This document shows, piece by piece, positions 55,636 to 63,400 of a stretch of DNA of 64,000 bases. Position 1 is the stretch's first letter. The number at the start of each line of letters is the position of its first letter. This DNA is from Candidatus Methylobacter oryzae (GTDB lineage: Bacteria; Pseudomonadota; Gammaproteobacteria; Methylococcales; Methylomonadaceae), in contig NZ_RYFG02000116.1 in NCBI RefSeq assembly GCF_003994235.2, positions 1 through 64,000 on the forward strand. The letters run 5' to 3'. The notes beneath the pieces are model-generated. The model was not told the origin of the DNA. It ran no database searches and saw only the letters and a list, made by a program, of their open reading frames with translations. The position numbers and the translations under genes are program-made.

Positions 55636-56529
55636 TTATTGGCTGCGCATCACATCTCTAAGTTCTCGGTAGCCGATTCTTTGGATATTGTATTTATTCA
55701 GGCACTTAAGAAACCCATCTTGTTCCAGGGCATGGTAATCGGCAACGCGGCCGGCCCAGTCGGTTGTAATTGCCCGCAATTCAGGGGTGTCGTGTGCCGG
55801 ATGTATAATAAAGTGAGTAAGACCGGGTTCCAGTGTTTTCAATACATGATCAATCTCGTCCATGCGTGTTTCCGGCCGCGACAAATCGGTCTGATAGAAG
55901 TGATCGATGATAGGAAAGCCCTGCTCTTCCAGTTCCGCTAAAATTTGCTTAATTTTTGCGGCCAATTGAGGGTTGTTCCATTTTTGCAATTTTTCTTCAG
56001 ACATCCGGTAAGCGAGCATTGGAATGCGGTGCGTTCTTCCTGCTTGCAAATAGGCCGGTAGGAAGTTGGGATGCAACATTGCCCCCATATGCATGTCGAT
56101 ATGACTGACATCGACTCCGGCCGCCAAGGCCAGATTGATTTGCGCCGCCACCTCGCCTTCAATGAATTTTGCTATCCCGTTTTTATGAACCGCATCGGTA
56201 GTGGAAAAAAAGTAGCCTTCGGAATCAATCAAGCCGGACTCAGGATGACTGGTAGAGAGAGGCCGCCATCGATAACTTTTCCATTCACTCGTAAAGGTCA
56301 TATGAACGCCTAAATCGGTATTTGGAAATTCCCTACAGTAAGAAGCGGCTGATGGGAACCACGAACAAGGCACCATCGCCGCCCCTGAATTTAATACTTG
56401 CTGTTCTATCAACTGCTTGAATGCGCTAACTGTAGCTTGGCACATACCGACATCATCGGCATGAAAAATAACGACACGATCATCGGCAGAGTAGCCAAGC
56501 TTTTTAAGAAAAGGATTGAAATCGGTCAT
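55636..56529 (-). CDS. ChbG/HpnK-type (YdjC) carbohydrate deacetylase
   Basis: The 297-residue product has the YdjC-fold metal site: HADDVGM (Asp25 or Asp26), GVHMTF (His76) and SHIDMHMGAM (His143 and His147). Relatives deacetylate N-acetyl sugars, for example chitobiose (ChbG) or the hopanoid glucosamine precursor (HpnK). In this cluster, with a GT1 glycosyltransferase, the likely substrate is an N-acetyl sugar attached to the product; this is inference. No signal peptide is present. It lies 6 bases from the small gene upstream and 6 from the flavin enzyme downstream. Confidence 0.9.
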   Translation of the reverse strand: MTDFNPFLKKLGYSADDRVVIFHADDVGMCQATVSAFKQLIEQQVLNSGAAMVPCSWFPSAASYCREFPNTDLGVHMTFTSEWKSYRWRPLSTSHPESGLIDSEGYFFSTTDAVHKNGIAKFIEGEVAAQINLALAAGVDVSHIDMHMGAMLHPNFLPAYLQAGRTHRIPMLAYRMSEEKLQKWNNPQLAAKIKQILAELEEQGFPIIDHFYQTDLSRPETRMDEIDHVLKTLEPGLTHFIIHPAHDTPELRAITTDWAGRVADYHALEQDGFLKCLNKYNIQRIGYRELRDVMRSQ

Positions 56530-56535
56530 AAGGGC

Positions 56536-56715
56536 TTAGATTATCTTCCAAAACATAGCGACGGCTATGAACAAAACAATGATTAAAAACAACGGTAACA
56601 GCGACCAGATCATTAAGCCGGGTAGCGATAGCCATCGTTTTTCTTTCCAGTAAAAGCCAAACATTTCACTGACTATTGAAAGATGCAGGGTAATTTTATC
56701 CAAACTTTTTATCAT
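56536..56715 (-). CDS. Small membrane protein, 59 residues, DUF5989-like
   Basis: This short gene lies between the carbamoyltransferase and deacetylase genes. It reads MIKSLDKITL at the start, has FYWKEKRW before the membrane part, then one long hydrophobic helix (about residues 30-58) ending MFWKII. The charge and Trp pattern just before a single helix resembles DUF5989 proteins that accompany carbamoyltransferases (my recollection of the family). The stop at 56536-56538 is 6 bases before the deacetylase start. The Shine-Dalgarno is weak. Context and composition are the main support. Confidence 0.6.
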   Translation of the reverse strand: MIKSLDKITLHLSIVSEMFGFYWKEKRWLSLPGLMIWSLLPLFLIIVLFIAVAMFWKII

Positions 56716-57002
56716 GTTTATAATTATTAGGTTATGTCACTGTTTATTACCGAACGCCATTTTTCCTACGCGGCGAACACCAGACCACAAAAAACATATT
56801 ATTAATTAGTTGCCGACCGCTTCGTTGCGAAGCGAAGAAATCACGGCAAATCCTTGGCTTGATTTCTCGAAATTCTTTATCGGCCCCTAATCCTGCGAGA
56901 GTACTGCTTCCGCGCTAACTGGCCCCCTCGCCGCTTTGGTGTCTTCCTTTAGTTGCGCTTTTAGCCATAGCTCCCAGTCATCCGCAAAGCCTGTAGCCTT
57001 TT

Positions 57003-58811
57003 TTATTTACGAACTACATATTTCCCTACATAAAGGGTTTCTAAACCGCTTTTACCGAAGGTTTTTAAAGCATCCGAAGGACTTGTTACCATCGGCTCCC
57101 CGCGGAGATTGAAACTAGTATTAAGTATCACCGGTACTCCTGTTGCCTGGCCGAACAATTCGATCGTACGATGCCATAGCGGGTTCCATTCCTTGCGGAC
57201 GGTTTGGACGCGACCGCTTCCGTCTTCGTGGCTTACGGCTTGGATTTTATCTATTTTATCTTTTTTAGTTTTATGAACCGACAGCATAAAACGCAACGGA
57301 TAATGAGTCTTTGGGTCGTCTATGTCTTCGAAGAATTCACAGGTCCGCTCTTCGAGAATAGCCGGAGCAAAAGGCCTGAAAGGCTCACGGAATTTTATTT
57401 TTTCATTAACGATGGATTTCATCTCAGCTCTGCGCGGATCGGCAATGATTGAGCGATTGCCCAAGCTGCGAGGTCCCCACTCGAAACGCCCTTGGCAAAG
57501 ACTGACAACCTTGCCGGCAAGCAAGTCGTCGGTAATCATATGAGCCAATTTATCCGGGTCTTCCACTTTTTCAAATGAACGCCCGGTCGCGTTAATGGCT
57601 GACAAAGCCTCATCGTCGTTGTATTCTTTCCCCCAATAAGGATGCTCCATTATAAATTTGCGCGGTTTTTTGAGTAATGCGTGATAGACATATAATGCCG
57701 CGCCCAACGCAGAACCGGAGTCTGCTGAAGCCGGTTGAATATAGACATCTTCAAATGGAGTCTCGCGCATAATTCGGCCATTGGCGACCGAGTTAAGCGC
57801 ACATCCGCCTGCCATGCACAGCTTTTTCAAGCCCGTGCTTTTATAAGCATAGTTTGCCATTTTCAACATGGTTTCTTCGGTAACAACCTGAATACTTGCG
57901 GCAATATCGGCGTAATGCTGGTTTTTTGCCGCCACGGCCTCATCCCAATCCGGATGGTCGCGATTAGGATGCGTCGTCAGCGTGAAAAATTCCGATTCCT
58001 TTTCCCGCGGCGGCCCGAAAAGTTCGATGAACTTCTTCGAGATGATCCTGGGATTCCAGGGCAGTGATTGGGTAATCGGGATATAGTCCATATCCAGCCG
58101 GAACCCGCCGTCATCATCGACTTCGAAAATATGCTTATAAATATCATCCACATACCTTGGCACGCCGTAGGGGGCCATGCCCATCACCTTGTATTCGCCC
58201 GAATTCTCTCGAAAACCAAGAAAGGCGGTAAAAGACGTGTACATCAATCCAAGCGAATGGGGATAACGAATTTCTTTGAAAAGCTCAATGCCGGTATTCC
58301 CGCTGTTCTCCGACGAGAAACTCGCAGTCCCCCTGCCAATCGTAGCGGTTGCCCATTCGCCGACGCCGTCTACGGTCAGGATCGCTGCTTCTTCATAAGG
58401 CGAACAAAAAAATGAGCTGGCTGCATGACTGAGATGATGCTCAACAAATAGCAATTTTTTAGATGGAATATCCAGAGCCTTAAGCAGTTCTTTTTTCACC
58501 CAAAGTTTTTCTTTATAAGGGCTTTCCCAGCTGTTTGTGTAAATATGTTTTAAGTTTGGCGATGACTGAATGATGGTTTGATAAAAGCGGTCGAATTTGA
58601 TCATCGGCTTTTCATAGAACACAAAATAATCGACGTTTTCTTTCGAAATTCCGGCCAAAGACAAGCAAAAGGCAATCGCTTGATGGGGAAATTCCCAATC
58701 GTGTTTTTTTCTTGAAAACCGCTCTTCTTCGGCTGCGGCGATTAAATTGCCGTCATGCAGCAACGCTGCTGCCGAATCGTGGTAAAAACAGGAAATTCCT
58801 AAGATATACAT
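57003..58811 (-). CDS. NodU/CmcH-family O-carbamoyltransferase
   Basis: The enzyme transfers a carbamoyl group from carbamoyl phosphate through carbamoyl-adenylate to a hydroxyl of an antibiotic or sugar. The 602-residue product has the N-terminal ASKHA-like domain with His11 and Asp12 (CFYHDSAAALL), His125, His126 and His129 (FVEHHLSHAASSFF), and DGVGEWATATIG. MAGGCALNSVANG follows, and the C-terminal YrdC-like half has GRFEWGPRSLGNRSI. It starts directly after the stop of the small gene at 58812, so they are coupled. Its acceptor is probably the glycosylated or hydroxylated cluster product. Confidence 0.95.
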   Translation of the reverse strand: MYILGISCFYHDSAAALLHDGNLIAAAEEERFSRKKHDWEFPHQAIAFCLSLAGISKENVDYFVFYEKPMIKFDRFYQTIIQSSPNLKHIYTNSWESPYKEKLWVKKELLKALDIPSKKLLFVEHHLSHAASSFFCSPYEEAAILTVDGVGEWATATIGRGTASFSSENSGNTGIELFKEIRYPHSLGLMYTSFTAFLGFRENSGEYKVMGMAPYGVPRYVDDIYKHIFEVDDDGGFRLDMDYIPITQSLPWNPRIISKKFIELFGPPREKESEFFTLTTHPNRDHPDWDEAVAAKNQHYADIAASIQVVTEETMLKMANYAYKSTGLKKLCMAGGCALNSVANGRIMRETPFEDVYIQPASADSGSALGAALYVYHALLKKPRKFIMEHPYWGKEYNDDEALSAINATGRSFEKVEDPDKLAHMITDDLLAGKVVSLCQGRFEWGPRSLGNRSIIADPRRAEMKSIVNEKIKFREPFRPFAPAILEERTCEFFEDIDDPKTHYPLRFMLSVHKTKKDKIDKIQAVSHEDGSGRVQTVRKEWNPLWHRTIELFGQATGVPVILNTSFNLRGEPMVTSPSDALKTFGKSGLETLYVGKYVVRK

Positions 58812-59021
58812 TTAGTATTGCCTCCGTGCATGATCGAGCTGAGTATCCGATGTTGTTCTATCCTGCCAAAGCTGCGGCTTTGAACCTGTTGCTTGTAGTT
58901 TTCGCGCGGCCACATTCCTTAGCCACCACCCGTTCGGGATAATAAAAATAGTGTAGAGTGCCGATAATGCAAGGCGATAACACTTGGCAATCAATGGGTG
59001 AAGCTTCTGTTCTGATGTCAT
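58812..59021 (-). CDS. Small membrane-associated protein upstream of the carbamoyltransferase, SxtJ-like
   Basis: The 69-residue product has one hydrophobic stretch (about residues 14-35, ending NGWWLRNVAARKL) and a charged C-terminus. A good Shine-Dalgarno (AAGGA) lies about 8 bases before ATG 59021. The stop codon abuts the carbamoyltransferase ATG, so the two are translationally coupled. Short membrane proteins of the SxtJ type accompany carbamoyltransferases in other clusters, and the WLR region recalls them, but the match is weak and only from memory. It may help place the enzyme at the membrane. Confidence 0.6.
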   Translation of the reverse strand: MTSEQKLHPLIAKCYRLALSALYTIFIIPNGWWLRNVAARKLQATGSKPQLWQDRTTSDTQLDHARRQY

Positions 59022-59070
59022 TTTTACTTTTTCCTTGTTTTTCTAATTATCTTTGTTCTGATTACTTCTT

Positions 59071-60300
59071 TTAATTGAGGCCGATCTCGCTCTTATAGGC
59101 CATGATTTCATCGGCTGCCTTGACATATCCCCCCGCCGATCTAAGCGACTGTCCTAGCTCTTCTGCATTTTGCTTGAATGCCGGCGACGATAGAACTTTT
59201 TCCACCGCATCATGCAAGGTATCCGGCGATGCTTGAGCCGGCAGCATACTTACTCCGGCACCATTGTTGACAACTTGTTGCGCCACAAGAAACGCATCGC
59301 CCCGATGCGGAATGACGACGAGAGGCACGCCATAGCATAGCGCCTCACTAGCGCTATTCATCCCGCCGTGAGTAATAAAAACAGAAGTTCGCTCCAATAC
59401 CTCAAGCTGCGGCACATGCGGCATCACAACAAAATTATCCGGAGCCGGTCCAAGATCGGCTGGATTCACTTTATTGCCAATCGAGAGAATAACTTGATGA
59501 GGATACGGGCGCTCTATCCTATTGCCAAAAGCTTGATAACAGTCCTTATAAAATTCAACGGCGTCATTGACGATCGTGCCTAACGAAATGTAGATCGTAA
59601 CTCCAGGCTTGAGCTGTTCAAACGGGAACGGAATTGTTCCTGGCCGCGGTGCAATGGACGGGCCGACGAATTTGTAGACGCTTGCATCGTACATTTCCGA
59701 GAATGGGTGAAACTTTCTGGACGTAAACAGGATATTCAAATCTTGCGGGTTGGAAAACGCTTCAATCAGGCTGGGGATTTTACAATGGTATTGTTCATTG
59801 ATTTCCTGGGAAATCTCAAAATAGCGATACAGGCTTTGCACTCCTTTGAGAACGACTTCCTTGGGGCGCGGCGAATAAACCATATCAAGAATGTCCTCGG
59901 CTTTCATCGTCGGGTGCATGATGAAGATTGACGAGAACGTGATGGCGGGCAGCTTCATGATCTGCTGCGCCAGATTCCCCCAGATGCACATCGAATCAAG
60001 CAAAATATAATCCGGAGGAGATTGCTCCAAATCTTCCAACAATGCCGGCAAATTAACTTGAGCGGCTTTGGCGAAATGGGCCATCGACCCAAAGAATTCG
60101 CCCTGGTGAACTTTAGGAACCAAGTATTCAGGATGGCTGTAAGGGCGGTATTCCGCTCCTGTAGCTTCGATGAGCGAACGGTATTGTTCAATCGCGTAAT
60201 AAATTACCCTCTCTCCGCGGCCGACCAGTTCAGTAACCAACGGCAACGTCGGATTGATATGGCCTGAACTGGTCAAATTGAGAACAACTACCGTTGACAT
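59071..60300 (-). CDS. GT1-family glycosyltransferase (macrolide-glycosyltransferase-like)
   Basis: The 409-residue product has the GT-B fold of the UGT/MGT group: an N-terminal SSGHINPTLPLV start with the catalytic-type His, and a C-terminal nucleotide-sugar domain with ISLGTI, VVMPHVPQLEVLER, FITHGGMNSASEALCYGVPLV and a DAFLVAQQV end. Such enzymes attach a sugar from a nucleotide donor to a hydroxyl of a polyketide or peptide. The donor is unknown; a UDP-N-acetyl sugar is suggested by the deacetylase in the same operon. A strong Shine-Dalgarno (AGGGGGG) lies 5 bases before the ATG. Confidence 0.93.
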   Translation of the reverse strand: MSTVVVLNLTSSGHINPTLPLVTELVGRGERVIYYAIEQYRSLIEATGAEYRPYSHPEYLVPKVHQGEFFGSMAHFAKAAQVNLPALLEDLEQSPPDYILLDSMCIWGNLAQQIMKLPAITFSSIFIMHPTMKAEDILDMVYSPRPKEVVLKGVQSLYRYFEISQEINEQYHCKIPSLIEAFSNPQDLNILFTSRKFHPFSEMYDASVYKFVGPSIAPRPGTIPFPFEQLKPGVTIYISLGTIVNDAVEFYKDCYQAFGNRIERPYPHQVILSIGNKVNPADLGPAPDNFVVMPHVPQLEVLERTSVFITHGGMNSASEALCYGVPLVVIPHRGDAFLVAQQVVNNGAGVSMLPAQASPDTLHDAVEKVLSSPAFKQNAEELGQSLRSAGGYVKAADEIMAYKSEIGLN

Positions 60301-60416
60301 AAATACCCCCCTTTTTGGATTGCCAATGGTAGATAAAAAATTCTATTTTTTGTTAAAAAGCTCATGCCCGGGCATCCTTGATCAAATCTGGAAATATCAT
60401 AATCTTATGTGCTTAC

Positions 60417-63400
60417 CTACGATAAAACTTCCAGGCAAGCGGACATCTCCTTCGCCAAAATTTGTACATAAGGTTCGGCAAGTACAGTCAAATGTTCGCC
60501 CGGAACTTGGTAAATATCAACAGAACCGAACGTTTGCCATCCCCAGGTCTGATCTTCGGGAGGAAGATTCTTATGAACGGTGTCAGTCCGGAAAAGGCTA
60601 AGCCGGGACGGAATCACATCTTTTGGAAAATAGATAACCTGCGATTGAGCCTTAAACAATTGCAGGATACTTTTTAATTGATCGATGCCGACTTCGGCAG
60701 GAAACAGGCCGGCCTGATTCAGCCGGCTTTTAAAATAGTGGAGCTGCTGGTCGAAATCGAGTTCTCTTAAGTCGTCCAGGGAAACCGACAGATCGGCCGA
60801 CAGCAAATGCTGAATCCGTGCCGTTAACTCAATAATCCATTTCGCATTATCCCAACCCGATCGGTCTTCGCGATCTTTGTTAGGTATCGGCGTATCGATA
60901 ATCCCTACAAAAGCGATTTGCTCTCCTTGTTTGAGTAATTGTTGACCTATCTCAAACGCAACCCAACCGCCAACCGAATGGCCGCAAACCCTATACGGAC
61001 CTGTAGGTTGCACTTGCTTCATTGCTTCGATGTAATACGCAGCCATTTCCTCGACAGTCGTATGGGGTGTTGCGATGCCGTTAAGCCCGGCCGCCTGTAG
61101 ACCGTAGAAGGGCTGATCGGAGCCTAGATAGCTGGCCAATTTGTGGAAATAAATCACATTGCCGCCGGCTCCGGGAATACAAAACAGGGGCTGCCTGTTT
61201 CCCAAAGGCTGAATAGCGACAAGCGGCGACCATGTATCATCGGCGCTGGCTGCTTTCCGCAGGCAGTCGGCGAATTTTGCAATGGTATCGTTTTGCAAAA
61301 GCAAGCTCAAAGGCAGGTCGCGGCCGAATTTCTTTTGAATTTTTGCCATCAACCTGACGGCCAATAAGGAATGTCCGCCAAGATCGAAAAAACTATCGTG
61401 TATGCCAATCGGATGATAGCCCAGCACCGATTCCCAAATTGGCGTCAGTTCAAGCTCAAGCGTATCGCGAGGACTGGCCGGGGAATCTTTCAAGTCATTG
61501 ATTTTGGGGGCAGGTAATGCTTTGCGATTAACCTTGCCGTTCGCAATCAGCGGAAATGAATCCATCGTGACAAAATGCGACGGAATCATATATCCGGGTA
61601 ATTCATCCGCTAAATAGCGGCGCAGTTGCTCATCGGTGATGCCCGCCTGTTGCGAGCCGTCCGACGGGATAATGTAAGCAACCAGCCGCTGATCTCCCGG
61701 CTTGTCTTCCCGGACCATGACCACAGAATCCTGAATCCCGGAGTGGTTTGACAGCAGCACTTCGATTTCGCTTAACTCGATTCGATAGCCGCGTAATTTC
61801 ACCTGGGAATCCTTGCGCCCAAAGAACTCAATATTACCGTCTGCCCGGTAACAGGCTAAGTCGCCGGTTTTGAACAGCCGGCCTTCTCCAAAAGGGTTGG
61901 TAATAAATTTTTCTTGATTCAATTCAGGACGGTTCAAATAACCGCGCGCGACACCTGCACCGCCGATATGCAATTCGCCGATAACTCCGACCGGCACCGG
62001 CTCTAAATGCGGGTCCAAAATGTAGAGTTGCACGTTACTGATCGGTTTACCGATCGGTATATTTCCGCTCATCGGTTCGCTAACCGGATAATAACAACAG
62101 CCAACCACGGCTTCGGTCGGGCCGTAATGATTGAACAACCGGGTGTTCGGCGCATAAGTTTGCCAGAACGTCAGTTGTTGCCCTGACAATACCTCTCCAC
62201 CGATAACCAGGGTTTGAACCGGAGCGGCCATTTTTTTAGCCGGTAAAAGCTGGTTCAACATTTCCAAATGGGTCGGCGTGAACTTAATAAGGCTTAAGTT
62301 TTGATCTTCGATCAAAACTTTGCTTAAGGTTTCGATTTCATTGCCTTCAGGGAAAAAATAAACCGTCTTGCCTGTCAATAATGGCGGAAATAAGCTGGTA
62401 ATGGTCAGGTCGAAACCGACTGAGGAAATCACAGGCGCGCCCGATCCTTTACCAACGTCGAATGTACGTACAACCCAGGTAAGATAGTTGGTCAAACCGC
62501 GATGCAGCAGTTGAACGCCTTTAGGTTTGCCTGTCGAACCTGAAGTGTAAATAATATATACGAGGTTCAGAGGACCGGCGGCACTAACGAGATTTTGGTC
62601 GTTATACTCGGCAATCGTCTTCCAATCGCTGTCCAGGCAAAATAGCGGAACGTCATCAGGGATCGCTTCTTCAGGGATCAGCTTCTGCTGCGTGAGCAGA
62701 ACCTGTGCCGAGCTGTCCTGCAAGATAAAATTTAAGCGCTCGCGAGGCGTTTTCGGATCTAAAGGCAGATATGCGCCTCCTGCTTTAAGGACGCCCAAAA
62801 TGGCCACCGCTATGTCCAGCGATCTCTCTAACATGATGCCGGCCACTTTTTCCGGACCAAGCCCTAATTCCTGCAAGCGATGCGCAAGCTGATTAGCCCG
62901 CCGGTTTAACTCCTGATAGCTTAGGCGGTTGTCCTCGAATACCGCCGCTATCTGCGTTGGCGTTCGGCTTACTTGCTGTTCAAACAACTGGTGGATACAT
63001 TGATCCAATGGCGCTTCCGCCTTGGTGTCGTTCCAGGCGACCAGCATTTGCTCGCGTTCCGATTTTGACAACAGCGGGATCATCGAGACGCAGTCAGAAG
63101 GCCGATCAACGATGTTTGTCAGCAGGTTGACAAAATGTCCGCTCATTCTCTGAATAGTGGCTAAATCGAATAAATCCGTATTGTATTTAAGAATGACTTT
63201 TAACGTGTGTTTGCCTTCCACGACTTGCATATTAATGTCGAGCTGGCCTTCTTCCTCCGCTAATTCAAACGGTTCAATACTTATTCCGCCCCAATCGACT
63301 CTCTGGATCATGTCCAATTCGCTACTCAGGATAGGCGGTTCTTTCTGTAAGGAAAAACGGGTTTGAACGAGCGGGGAACGGCTTAAGTCGCGCTTTGGAT

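Noticed and set aside
60364-60375. Perfect 12-base palindrome ATGCCCGGGCAT between the NRPS and GT genes
   Set aside because: Too short to call a site, no loop for a terminator, and likely chance in GC-rich sequence.
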